A DNA stretch of 64,000 nt from Streptomyces sp. 840.1 (lineage in GTDB: Bacteria; Actinomycetota; Actinomycetes; Streptomycetales; Streptomycetaceae): positions 749,001 to 813,000 of the forward strand of contig NZ_RJUU01000001.1 in assembly GCF_003751445.1 (NCBI RefSeq). The letters run 5' to 3'. Each line of letters starts with the position of its first letter. Position 1 is the first letter of the stretch. The notes below the pieces were generated by a model, which was not told where the DNA came from, did not search any database, and worked only from the letters and a program-made list of their open reading frames with translations. Positions 6,705-13,965 of this stretch are shown here, piece after piece. A program made the translations under genes and the position numbers.

Positions 6705-8723
6705 TCAGCCGCCGGACGGGCCCGGCCCCCGCAGCGCCGCGTGCAGCAGGTACTCCTTCCGGTCGAGCGGGTTGTGGTCGGTGCGGGAGCGCCTGGGCAG
6801 GCCGCCGACGACCGGCCGGTGCGTGGCGAACGCGGATTCCAGCAGGCCCTCGCCCCGGGTCAGCGACGGGAGCCGCTGCTGCAGTTCGTGCACCCTGGCC
6901 GCCGGGATCTCGCCCTCCAGCACACAGTTCGCGCCGTCCACGGCCGGGGCGTCCGGGACCGCCGTCAGGTGGGCGAGGACCGGCAGGAGCGGGCCGAGCG
7001 CGTCCGCGGGCAGTTCCAGCCGGAAGCGGTGCATCGGCTCGTACACCGTGGTGCCGGCCCGCTGGAGCGCCGACATCAGGACCAGCGGCGTCAGGCTGCG
7101 GAAGTCCCCCGCGGTGCTCGACATGGACTTGTCGAAGGTGCCGTGCGCATGGCTCTGGCGGGGCCAGTACCCGGAGTGCGTCATGGTGACCGTGCAGTCG
7201 GTGACCCGCCAGCCGTACAGGCCCTGTGCGAGCGTCTCGGACACGGTCTCCTCGACCGCCCTCATCAGGGAGTACGGCATGGAGCCGAGCTCCACCTCCA
7301 GCCGGTAGTCCACCCCGCTGCCGGCCGGGGCGGGATCGACGCGCAGGCCGACCGTCGCGAGAAAGGGATTGTCGTCCTTGTCGATGATCTCGAATGCGGC
7401 ACCGGTGCCGGACGGCCTTTCCAGACAGATGGTCGTGGTCTCGCGGAAGGTGACACCGATTCCGAATTCCTCCGCGAGTGTCGCCTCGATGACTTCCTTC
7501 TGCACTTCGCCGTAGAGCGATACGGAGACTTCCTTGCGGATGTCGTCCTGGCGCAGGTCGATCAGCGGATCCTGTTCGGCGAGCTGTGCGAGGGCGAAAT
7601 GCAGTTCGCCCCTGGAGGCGGGGGCTTCGGGTACCACGACGGATTCCAGGGTGGGCGGGGCGAAATAGTGTTCTCCGGCCCCTTCCGGAGCAATACCGAC
7701 CGCGTCCCCGATCCGGATGTCGCCCAGCCCACGGAGCTTCGCGATGCGTCCCGGTCCGACCGACGGACGGGGCGTGTCCGAGCCGTCGGCGAAGACGCTG
7801 ATCCCGGTCACCCTGCCCTCGCCGGCGGCGGACGGCCCGCGCCCGAACGGCAGCCGGTCGCGGGTGCGTACCGTGCCCGAGAACATCCGGACGTACGCGA
7901 GTTTCTCGCCTGCGGGGGCGCGTTCGACCTTGAAGACGGTGCCGGAGACCGGCCCGTCGTCGTCGCCCCGCGCGCCGGGCAGCAGCTCCGTGATCCCGCT
8001 GGTCAGCGCGGCGATTCCGGCACCCGTCACGGCCGAGCCGAAGTACACGGGGTGGACGAGCGCCCGTCCGCTCTGGGCCGCCAGTTCCTCGTGGAGCCGG
8101 CCGGGCGCGATCGCGTCGCCGCCCTCGACGTACTCGGTCAGCAGGGTGTCGTCGTGCTCGGTGAGCAGGTCCGTCAGCCGGCCGGTGAGCCGGGGGTCGT
8201 CGGCCGGGTAGGACGGGCAGTGCGCGTCGCGGGTGCCGAGGCCGGTGACGGCCGGTCCCATCGCGACGGCGTTCGGCGTGAGCTTCTCCGTGATGTCGCG
8301 CAGCACCTGCTCGTGGCGGGCTCCGGCACGGTCGGTCTTGTTCACGAAGACGAGCGTCGGGATGCGCAGCCGCTGGAGCGTCCGCATCAGGACGCGGGTC
8401 TGCGCCTGGACGCCCTCCACGGCGGAGACGACCAGCACGGCGCCGTCGAGCACGCTCAGCACCCGTTCCACCTCGGCGATGAAGTCCGGGTGGCCGGGGG
8501 TGTCGATCAGGTTGACCGTGACGTCGTCGATATCGAACGAGACGACCGCCGATTTGATCGTGATGCCGCGTCGCCGTTCGAGCGCGAGGGAATCGGTCCG
8601 GGTGTTCCCGTCGTCGACCCGGCCGAGTTCGTCGACGATTCCGGCGGTGTGGAGCAGCCGCTCCGTCAGGCTTGTCTTACCGGCGTCGACATGCGCCAGA
8701 ATGCCAAGATTCAGCGTGTGCAC
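6705..8723 (-). CDS. OtrA/TetM-like tetracycline-resistance ribosomal protection protein
   Basis: 672 aa translational GTPase paralogue of EF-G. G1 AHVDAGKT, switch II DTPGHPDF, G4 NKTD and the C-terminal HSGYW...DFRSLTPLVLMSALQRAGT block are all present; the protein parallels Streptomyces rimosus OtrA along its length (N-terminal LNLGILAHVDAGKTSLTERLL, LERRRGITI). Family members release tetracycline from the ribosome. The GTG at 8723 starts at this conserved N-terminus; only a weak GGAG is 4 nt upstream. A 36-codon ORF overlaps this start in another frame (8677-8787) and a WhiB7-type promoter lies farther upstream, so synthesis is probably induced by translation inhibitors. Actual resistance spectrum is not shown by sequence. 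Confidence 0.93.
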   Translation of the reverse strand: MHTLNLGILAHVDAGKTSLTERLLHTAGIVDELGRVDDGNTRTDSLALERRRGITIKSAVVSFDIDDVTVNLIDTPGHPDFIAEVERVLSVLDGAVLVVSAVEGVQAQTRVLMRTLQRLRIPTLVFVNKTDRAGARHEQVLRDITEKLTPNAVAMGPAVTGLGTRDAHCPSYPADDPRLTGRLTDLLTEHDDTLLTEYVEGGDAIAPGRLHEELAAQSGRALVHPVYFGSAVTGAGIAALTSGITELLPGARGDDDGPVSGTVFKVERAPAGEKLAYVRMFSGTVRTRDRLPFGRGPSAAGEGRVTGISVFADGSDTPRPSVGPGRIAKLRGLGDIRIGDAVGIAPEGAGEHYFAPPTLESVVVPEAPASRGELHFALAQLAEQDPLIDLRQDDIRKEVSVSLYGEVQKEVIEATLAEEFGIGVTFRETTTICLERPSGTGAAFEIIDKDDNPFLATVGLRVDPAPAGSGVDYRLEVELGSMPYSLMRAVEETVSETLAQGLYGWRVTDCTVTMTHSGYWPRQSHAHGTFDKSMSSTAGDFRSLTPLVLMSALQRAGTTVYEPMHRFRLELPADALGPLLPVLAHLTAVPDAPAVDGANCVLEGEIPAARVHELQQRLPSLTRGEGLLESAFATHRPVVGGLPRRSRTDHNPLDRKEYLLHAALRGPGPSGG

Positions 8724-8787
8724 AGAACTCCATGTTCTCAGCTTCGGTGTGAATTCCCGTCTGAACGAACATGTGAGATCGGCGCAT
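8677..8787 (-). CDS. 36-aa upstream ORF overlapping the ribosomal-protection gene start
   Basis: ATG at 8787 has a near-perfect Shine-Dalgarno (CCAGGAG, 6 nt before the ATG), much stronger than that of the resistance gene. The peptide begins MRRSHMFVQTGIHTEAENME and ends HSGACRRR; it terminates at TAA (8677-8679), 44 nt inside the resistance gene in a different frame. Leader peptides controlling tet(M)-type, erm and whiB7 genes are known to sense translation inhibitors; that this ORF does the same is inference. It could alternatively act simply by ribosome loading and re-initiation. Confidence 0.6.
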   Translation of the reverse strand: MRRSHMFVQTGIHTEAENMEFCAHAESWHSGACRRR

Positions 8788-8820
8788 GGAGGTCTCCTGG
8801 CTCTGTCGGCTTGTGCGGTG

Positions 8821-8859
8821 AGTACAGCAGTGGGTCCGGCGGCGGTGCAACCCATTTAC
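8821..8859 (-). promoter_or_regulatory. WhiB7/WblC-type promoter
   Basis: On the minus strand: AT-rich GTAAAT (8859-8854), 3 bp GGG, -35 TTGCAC (8850-8845), 18-bp spacer, -10 TGTACT (8826-8821). An AT-rich element just upstream of -35 is the described signature of promoters using WhiB7 with the primary sigma factor, and ribosomal-protection genes are known targets of that regulator. Predicted +1 near 8813 leaves about 25 nt before the upstream ORF. Confidence 0.6.
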
Positions 8860-9128
8860 CGGGGCGTGATCCCTGATCCGGTGCGGTGAGGAACTGTCAG
8901 CTGACGACCGTTCGGCAGAAGTCCAAACCTCTCCCCGGCGCGGCGTGCCGTCCAACGGGTGATTATCCGTGCTCCGCCACTCGATGGGCCCACGCAGTAG
9001 CTCCAATGCGGAGCTCTCCGATGGCGCGCCCCGGGGTTCCGACTGACGGTGGATCACGTAGCCACTGCGCCACCACGAGTCGACATCCTGTCACTCTCCG
9101 CAGTCGCGACGAAAGGAAATGTGTTCAG
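8860..9128. other. Divergent upstream region of the repeat-protein gene
   Basis: No gene. The last 20 nt contain a ribosome binding site (GAAAGGAAA) for the ATG at 9129. No clear -10/-35 pair was identified for the plus strand. Confidence 0.4.
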
Positions 9129-9965
9129 ATGCGCTCTGCCCGCACACTGTTCGCTACGGCCGCCGTCACGGCGGTCCTCACGGTCACCGCTCCCTCCGCC
9201 TACGCCATCGCCGTCTCCGAGGACGGGGGCCACGACAGCGGCTCGTCCTCCCGGAGCGAGGAGCACGGCAAGTCCGACGAGGGCGGCAAGTACAAGGACA
9301 AGGACGGCGACAAGCCCCGCGGCGGCATGCACACCGGCGGCGGCGCCCTGTCGATGACGGTCGCCGGCGACCGCGACGAGCACGGCACGTCGGACGAGCA
9401 CGGCAAGTCGGACGAGCACGGCACGTCGGACGACGAGGGCTGGAAGAAGGACAAGCCGCACGGTGGCGTGCACACCGGCGGCGGCGCCCTGTCGATGACG
9501 GTCGCCAAGGAGTGGCAGCCCGGCAACGACGACGAGGGCGGCAAGTACAAGGACGAGGACAAGGAGAAGCCGCACGGTGGCGTGCACACCGGCGGTGGCG
9601 CCCTGTCGATGACGGTCGCCAAGGAATGGCAGCCCGGCAACGACGACGAGGGCGGCAAGTACAAGGACGAGGACAAGGAGAAGCCCCGCGGCGGTATGCA
9701 CGCCGGCGGCGGCGCCCTGTCGTCGATGGTCGCCAAGGAGTGGCAGCCGGGCAACGACGAGGGTGGCAAGTCGGACGAGGGCGGCAAGTCCGACGACGAG
9801 GGCTGGAAGAAGGACAAGCCCAGCGGCGGCATGCACACCGGTGGTGGCGCGATGGCCATGACCGGCAGTGGTCTGGCGGCCGGTTCGCTGCTGCTGCTCG
9901 GCGGCGTCGGTGTCGGCGCCTACAAGCTGCGTCGCCGCCAGGCGGCGGGCGGCGCGATGGCCTGA
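9129..9965 (+). CDS. Secreted repeat protein with degenerate sortase sorting signal
   Basis: 278 aa. Signal peptide MRSARTLFATAAVTAVLTVT...SAYA (cleavage near residue 28), then a very hydrophilic region rich in Asp, Glu, Lys, Gly and His. The box KPxGGxHxGGGAxSM occurs at residues 62, 109, 147, 185 and 230; copies at 109 and 147 are 38-residue tandem units. The last box reads GGGAMAMTG and is followed by a hydrophobic helix (SGLAAGSLLLLGGVGVGAY) and the basic tail KLRRRQ, the layout of a cell-wall sorting signal with MAMTG in place of LPxTG/LAxTG. The adjacent class F sortase supports this. Start 9129 is set by the signal peptide and GAAAGGAAA. Function unknown. Confidence 0.8.
   Translation: MRSARTLFATAAVTAVLTVTAPSAYAIAVSEDGGHDSGSSSRSEEHGKSDEGGKYKDKDGDKPRGGMHTGGGALSMTVAGDRDEHGTSDEHGKSDEHGTSDDEGWKKDKPHGGVHTGGGALSMTVAKEWQPGNDDEGGKYKDEDKEKPHGGVHTGGGALSMTVAKEWQPGNDDEGGKYKDEDKEKPRGGMHAGGGALSSMVAKEWQPGNDEGGKSDEGGKSDDEGWKKDKPSGGMHTGGGAMAMTGSGLAAGSLLLLGGVGVGAYKLRRRQAAGGAMA
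9453..9794 (+). repeat. 114-bp tandem repeats inside the repeat-protein gene
   Basis: Units begin at 9453, 9567 and 9681, each exactly 114 bp (38 codons). The first two are nearly identical at DNA level; the third starts with KPRGGMHAGGG and diverges after WQPGND. A degenerate earlier unit starts at 9312 and a terminal box at 9816. The near-identity suggests recent expansion or slippage. Confidence 0.85.
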
Positions 9966-9998
9966 CCCGACCGCACTGCCGGCCGGTAGCTCCACTGT

Positions 9999-10030
9999 CG
10001 CGGCCGCTGTCCCTCCGGACGGCGGCCGCG
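9999..10030 (+). terminator. Hairpin between repeat protein and sortase genes
   Basis: CGCGGCCGC pairs with GCGGCCGCG (9 bp) with a partly paired 14-nt interior. Possibly an attenuator that lowers sortase expression relative to its presumed substrate. Confidence 0.45.
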
Positions 10031-10116
10031 GCGCCTTCGTTTCCCCCGCATCACGGCGCTCCGGCGCCACCGCATCCCCGCCACCGCTGTCCCGCGCAGA
10101 CGAAAGGCTCGTTCCC

Positions 10117-10830
10117 ATGGCCGCCCCGCAGTCGCCCGGTTCACCCTCCCCCCGGACTGCCTCCGACACCGTCACGCTCGGCCGCGCCCTGCTCTGGCCC
10201 GCCGCGGCGGCCGGTCTCGGCATGCTCCTGATCTACAACTCGGTCGGCTCCCCGGCCGACGACAAACCACCCGCCCCGCCCTCGGTCGCCGCGCCCGCCG
10301 CCCCGGCCCCCGCCCCCGCGTCGGCCTCCGCCGCCCCGAAGACGGCCGACCCGGGACCGTCCCTGCCCCGGTCCGTGCCGAAGCGGCTGCGGATTCCGGC
10401 CATCGCGGTGGACGCGCCGTTCACCCCGCTGGCGATCGGGGCCTCCGGCCGGCTCGACGCCCCTCCCCCGAACGACAAGAACCTGGCCGGCTGGTTCAAG
10501 GACGGGGTGACGCCCGGCGAGCGCGGGGCGGCGATCGTCGCGGGCCATGTGGACACGACGACCGGCCCCGCGATCTTCCTGCAACTGCGCTTCCTGCAGC
10601 CCGGATCGACGGTCGACATCACGCGCACGGACGGCACGGTGGCCACGTTCAAGGTCGACACCGTCGAGACGTTCAGCAAGGCGAAGTTCCCCGACAAGCG
10701 GGTGTACGCCGACACCCCGGACGCCCAGCTGCGCCTGATCACCTGCGGCGGCAACTACGACAGGACGGTCAAGGACTACGAGGACAACGTGGTCGTGTTC
10801 GCCCACCTCGACTCGTCGAAGAAGGGCTGA
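10117..10830 (+). CDS. Class F sortase
   Basis: 237 aa membrane-anchored transpeptidase. An N-terminal signal-anchor helix (about residues 22-42, RALLWPAAAAGLGMLLIY) and a Pro/Ala-rich linker precede the sortase barrel (about 90-237). The catalytic histidine is in AGHVD (H144), the cysteine in LITCGG (C210) and the candidate arginine in NYDR (R216). The short barrel with RIPAIAVDAPFTPL start is typical of actinobacterial class F enzymes. ATG 10117 has GAAAGG 9 nt upstream. It lies 151 nt downstream of the repeat protein on the same strand, which is its likely substrate; that link is inference. Confidence 0.9.
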   Translation: MAAPQSPGSPSPRTASDTVTLGRALLWPAAAAGLGMLLIYNSVGSPADDKPPAPPSVAAPAAPAPAPASASAAPKTADPGPSLPRSVPKRLRIPAIAVDAPFTPLAIGASGRLDAPPPNDKNLAGWFKDGVTPGERGAAIVAGHVDTTTGPAIFLQLRFLQPGSTVDITRTDGTVATFKVDTVETFSKAKFPDKRVYADTPDAQLRLITCGGNYDRTVKDYEDNVVVFAHLDSSKKG

Positions 10831-10889
10831 CCTCCCCGTGCCCACGCGCCCCGCGCGTAAATTCCCGCGCGGGGCGCCGGGGGCCCTGC

Positions 10890-10895
10890 TAGCGT
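10890..10895 (+). promoter_or_regulatory. -10 box for a leaderless Thr leader peptide
   Basis: TAGCGT ends 7 nt before the ATG at 10903, so transcription probably starts at the initiation codon. There is no Shine-Dalgarno sequence before this ATG. The -35 is not recognisable. Confidence 0.45.
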
Positions 10896-10902
10896 CCCCG
10901 GC

Positions 10903-10953
10903 ATGAAGCGCGCCGCTGTGACGACGACGCCGGAGAGTGTCCCGGCGCGCTGA
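10903..10953 (+). CDS. Threonine leader peptide (16 aa)
   Basis: ATG-initiated 17-codon ORF: MKRAAVTTTPESVPAR, with three consecutive ACG threonine codons at positions 7-9 and a TGA stop. It is followed by a small hairpin (GACTG/CAGTC, 10952-10966) and then a strong GC hairpin (10969-10996), ahead of a threonyl-tRNA synthetase-like gene. This is the architecture of ribosome-mediated attenuation, where stalling at scarce-Thr codons would allow read-through. The assignment is inference from layout and codon content. Confidence 0.55.
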   Translation: MKRAAVTTTPESVPAR

Positions 10954-10968
10954 CTGCTGACCAGTCGC

Positions 10969-10996
10969 AAGCCCCGGGGCGGGTGCCCCGGGGCTT
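10969..10996 (+). terminator. Attenuator-like hairpin ahead of the threonyl-tRNA synthetase paralogue
   Basis: AAGCCCCGGGGC pairs perfectly with GCCCCGGGGCTT around a GGGT loop; outer GC/GC bases extend it. Pyrimidine-rich TTCTGCTTGC follows. It lies 15 nt after the leader peptide stop and 44 nt before the synthetase ATG. Confidence 0.6.
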
Positions 10997-11040
10997 CTGC
11001 TTGCGGTGGCCCGCCCCTCGTCGTTCACGAGGAGACCGCC

Positions 11041-12255
11041 ATGCACGACCACCGCAGGCTCGGCCGCGAGCTGGAGCTGTTCGACACCGACCCGCTGATC
11101 GGCGCGGGGCTTCCCTACTGGCTGCCCGACGGCGCGGCGCTGCGGCACACCCTGGAGGAGTACGTCCGCACCGCCGAGCGGCAGGCCGGTTACCGGCACG
11201 TGTACTCGCCGGTGCTCGGCAAACGGGAGCTGTACGAGATCTCGGGGCACTGGTCGAACTACAGCGACGACATGTTCCCGCCGATGGACCTGGGCGGCGA
11301 ACAGGTGGTGCTGCGGCCGAGCCTGTGCCCGCACCACGCGGTCATCTACCGCTCCCGCGCGCACAGTTACCGCGAGCTGCCGCTGCGGATGGCCGAGCTG
11401 GGCGGCATGTACCGCTCCGAGCTGTCCGGGGTGCTCGGCGGGCTGACCAGGGTGCGGGCCATCCAGCTGAACGACGCGCACATCTTCTGCACCCCGGACC
11501 AGGTCGCCGGGGAGGCGCATGCCGCGCTCGGCATGATCCGCCGGGCGTACGAGGCACTCGGCATCCGCCCGGCCCGCTTCCGGCTCTCGCTCCCGGGGCC
11601 GGGCGGGAAGTACGTCGACGCGCCGGAGCTGTGGCGGCGCTCCACCGCCCTGCTGACCGGGGTACTCGAATCGTCCGGGCTGCCCTACGAGCAGGCCGAG
11701 GGCGAGGCCGCGTTCTACGGGCCCAAGATCGACGTCCAGGTCGCGGATCCGGCGGGCCGCGAGTCGACCCTGTCCACCGTCCAGGTCGACTTCCACCAGC
11801 CGGAGCGCTTCGATCTGCACTACACCGGGGCCGACGGCGCCAAGCACCGGCCGGTCATGGTGCACCGCAGCATCATCGGCAGCGTGGAGCGGGCCGTCGC
11901 CCACCTCGTCGAGCAGCACGGCGGCGCCTTCCCCGGCTGGCTCTCCCCCACCCAGATCGTGATCCTGCCGGTCTCGGACGCCGAACTCCCGGACGCCGAG
12001 GATTGCGCCCGCCGTTGCGCCGCGCTCGGGCTGCGCGCCGAGGTCAGCGGCCGGGAGCGGGGCAGCCTGGGCGCCCGCGTCCGGGAGGCCAGGCTCGTCC
12101 CGTACCAGGCGGTGATCGGCGCCGCGGAGGCCGCCGGAGACCTCGTCGCGCTGCGCCTGCGCGACGGGCGCCGGCTGGAGCCGGGGCCGGCCGGGGAGGC
12201 GCTCGCCCGGATCGCCGCACTCGTCGCGGCGCACAGCACCGCGCTGTGGGACTAA
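11041..12255 (+). CDS. Threonyl-tRNA synthetase paralogue lacking TGS and editing domains
   Basis: 404 aa class II synthetase made only of the catalytic core (about 1-300) and anticodon-binding domain (about 305-404, SPTQIVILPVSD...). Zinc ligands expected of ThrRS are present: C96 in LRPSLCPHH, H147 in QLNDAHIF and H275 in VMVHRSIIGS; motif 2 Arg lies in RVRAIQLND and the motif 3 Arg in GSVER. Housekeeping bacterial ThrRS is about 640-660 aa with N-terminal TGS and editing domains, both absent here. ATG 11041 follows GAGGAG. Such stand-alone copies may serve as stress- or antibiotic-tolerant backups (borrelidin and obafluorin producers carry resistant ThrRS copies), but this role is not established here. 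Confidence 0.88.
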   Translation: MHDHRRLGRELELFDTDPLIGAGLPYWLPDGAALRHTLEEYVRTAERQAGYRHVYSPVLGKRELYEISGHWSNYSDDMFPPMDLGGEQVVLRPSLCPHHAVIYRSRAHSYRELPLRMAELGGMYRSELSGVLGGLTRVRAIQLNDAHIFCTPDQVAGEAHAALGMIRRAYEALGIRPARFRLSLPGPGGKYVDAPELWRRSTALLTGVLESSGLPYEQAEGEAAFYGPKIDVQVADPAGRESTLSTVQVDFHQPERFDLHYTGADGAKHRPVMVHRSIIGSVERAVAHLVEQHGGAFPGWLSPTQIVILPVSDAELPDAEDCARRCAALGLRAEVSGRERGSLGARVREARLVPYQAVIGAAEAAGDLVALRLRDGRRLEPGPAGEALARIAALVAAHSTALWD

Positions 12256-12344
12256 GGCTTTTCGGCGTTCTCGGGAAGGAGCAGCCGGGCGGCCGGTTCG
12301 GCGCCGTCGGGCAGGGGAACGCGCACGCCGATGCGCTCGGCCAT
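12252..12344 (-). CDS. Possible 30-aa small ORF after the amidase gene
   Basis: ATG at 12344 is preceded by a good GAAGGAG 7 nt upstream; the ORF encodes MAERIGVRVPLPDGAEPAAR and ten more residues, ending at TAG. Its stop overlaps the synthetase stop by 4 nt on the opposite strand. It lies 46 nt downstream of the amidase, possibly in the same transcript. No family recognised; it may be a remnant of a longer gene or chance. Confidence 0.35.
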   Translation of the reverse strand: MAERIGVRVPLPDGAEPAARLLLPENAEKP

Positions 12345-12390
12345 GGAGGGACTCCTTCAAGGGGTCTCCGCAGCGTGCCAGGAGCGTTCT

Positions 12391-13842
12391 TCAGCGGCCC
12401 GGGTGGTCCCCTGCCCATACCGTGGGGGTGCGGCCTGACCACGGACTTGCCTGTTCGAGTTGTCCGGCGAGGCGGAAGAGCCGGCTCTCAAGACCATATC
12501 CGGCAGCGAACTGCATGCCGACCGGGAGCCCGGTCCCGGCGTCGGCCGTCACGGGTACGGACATGGCGGGCGTGCCCGCCACGTTGAACGGCATGGTGAA
12601 CGGCGACAGGTCGTTGATGCGCTCGATCCAGCCGAGGCCGTCCAGTGTCTCCGCGCCCTCGGTATGGGTGCCCAGCGGCAGTGGAGGCTCTGGCAGGGTC
12701 GGCGTGAGAAGGATGTCGTAGGCGTCGAAGTACCGTGCCAGGCTTCGGGCCACCCGGTTCCGCATCGCGAGAGCGGTGAGGAACTGCGCGCCGCCGACCC
12801 GCTGTCCGTAGTGGTAGCCGGCGAGGGTCGCCGGCTCAAGGGTCGAGGAGTCGACGGGACGGCCGAAGGCGGCGGCCAGCCCGTCGACCAGGGTGGTGAG
12901 GTTCACTGACATGAGTCGGGCATTGGCCAGGACGAATTCCTCCCAGCCGGCGCCGAGGCCGGCCTCGGCCTCGCTCACCTGGTGGCCGAGGGATTCGAGC
13001 AACCGCACGGTGCGGGAGAGGGCGTCGGTCACCGGTGCGGTGGTGCGGCGTCCGCCCCACGCCTGGGCGAGGACACCGATGCGCAAGGAGCCCGGATGAC
13101 GGGTGACCTCCTCCGCGTACGGCCGTGACGGCTGCTGGGCGAAGTAGGGGTCGCCCGGTTCCGGGCCGCGCATCTGGTCGAGCAGTACCGCACTGTCGCG
13201 TACGGTGCGGCTGACGCTGCCGTGCACGGCCAGGCCGTTGAAGACCTCGTCGGTGTCGGGCCCCATGGAGACCCGGCCGCGGGTGGGCTTGATCCCGAAG
13301 AGGCCGTTGTAGGCAGCGGGGATGCGGAGCGATCCGGCCGCGTCGGTGCCATGGGCAATCGGGACCACCCCCGCGGCGACAGCTGCGGCCGCGCCTCCAC
13401 TGGATCCGCCCGCGCTCCGCTCCAGGTCCCACGGGTTGCGGGTCGCGCCGTACAACGCTGATTCCGTCGAGATGCCGTAAGCCATCTCGGGTGTCGCGGT
13501 GCGCCCGAACGTCACGAGGCCGGCGCGACGGAAGCGCAGCATCAGTGAGGAGTCGGAGCCGGCGACGTTACCGGCCGCCAGACGGCTTCCCAGCTCCATT
13601 CGCCTCCCGGTCATGGCCACCGCGATGTCCTTGATCAGAAAAGGGACGCCGGCCAGTGGTGCGCTGCCGGGGACGGGTTCGTCGTCGCTCCGCCATGTCT
13701 CCACGACGGCGTTGATCTGCGGATCGACCGCCTGTACGGCCTCGCGTGCGGCTGCCTCCAGTTCGGCGGGGAGCACCTCGCCCCTGGCCACAAGGTCCGC
13801 CAGCCCGACCGCGTCAAAGCTCACGTATTCAGAAACTCTCAC
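12391..13842 (-). CDS. Amidase signature family hydrolase
   Basis: 483 aa. The Ser-cisSer-Lys triad is visible: lysine in [10 protein letters not shown] (about residue 77), cis-serine in [12 protein letters not shown], nucleophile region in [16 protein letters not shown]. The C-terminal [26 protein letters not shown] is also diagnostic. Family members hydrolyse amides, nitrile-derived amides or N-acyl compounds; the substrate is unknown and the DNA context (divergent TetR) suggests control by a small inducer. Two GTG codons compete as start (13848 and 13842); 13842 has GGGGAG at correct spacing. Cytoplasmic. Confidence 0.9.
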   Translation of the reverse strand: MRVSEYVSFDAVGLADLVARGEVLPAELEAAAREAVQAVDPQINAVVETWRSDDEPVPGSAPLAGVPFLIKDIAVAMTGRRMELGSRLAAGNVAGSDSSLMLRFRRAGLVTFGRTATPEMAYGISTESALYGATRNPWDLERSAGGSSGGAAAAVAAGVVPIAHGTDAAGSLRIPAAYNGLFGIKPTRGRVSMGPDTDEVFNGLAVHGSVSRTVRDSAVLLDQMRGPEPGDPYFAQQPSRPYAEEVTRHPGSLRIGVLAQAWGGRRTTAPVTDALSRTVRLLESLGHQVSEAEAGLGAGWEEFVLANARLMSVNLTTLVDGLAAAFGRPVDSSTLEPATLAGYHYGQRVGGAQFLTALAMRNRVARSLARYFDAYDILLTPTLPEPPLPLGTHTEGAETLDGLGWIERINDLSPFTMPFNVAGTPAMSVPVTADAGTGLPVGMQFAAGYGLESRLFRLAGQLEQASPWSGRTPTVWAGDHPGR

Positions 13843-13882
13843 TGTCACTCCCCGACAAGAACGATACCGTCGAGTGCTGGAC

Positions 13883-13898
13883 GATACCCTACGGTATC
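13883..13898. promoter_or_regulatory. Candidate TetR operator between amidase and regulator genes
   Basis: GATACC and GGTATC form a palindrome around CTAC. Related half-sites GATACC (13863-13868) and GGTACC (13913-13918) flank it. Minus-strand TATCGT (13866-13861) and plus-strand TACCGT (13915-13920) are candidate -10 boxes for the two divergent genes, so binding would repress both. Confidence 0.55.
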
Positions 13899-13965
13899 TA
13901 AGGGGTCGGGCTGGTACCGTAAGGGGCGGACCCCACGATCGACCGGCCGGAGTGACGGAGCAGTC

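Noticed and set aside
6741..8876. Long plus-strand ORF (711 codons) antisense to the ribosomal-protection gene
   Set aside because: Arg/Gly/Asp-rich composition without domains is the expected shadow of a high-GC gene; the minus strand encodes an unmistakable GTPase.
9453..9794. Tandem repeats considered as a CRISPR-like array
   Set aside because: Units are 114 bp, in frame and coding without spacers; they belong to the repeat protein.
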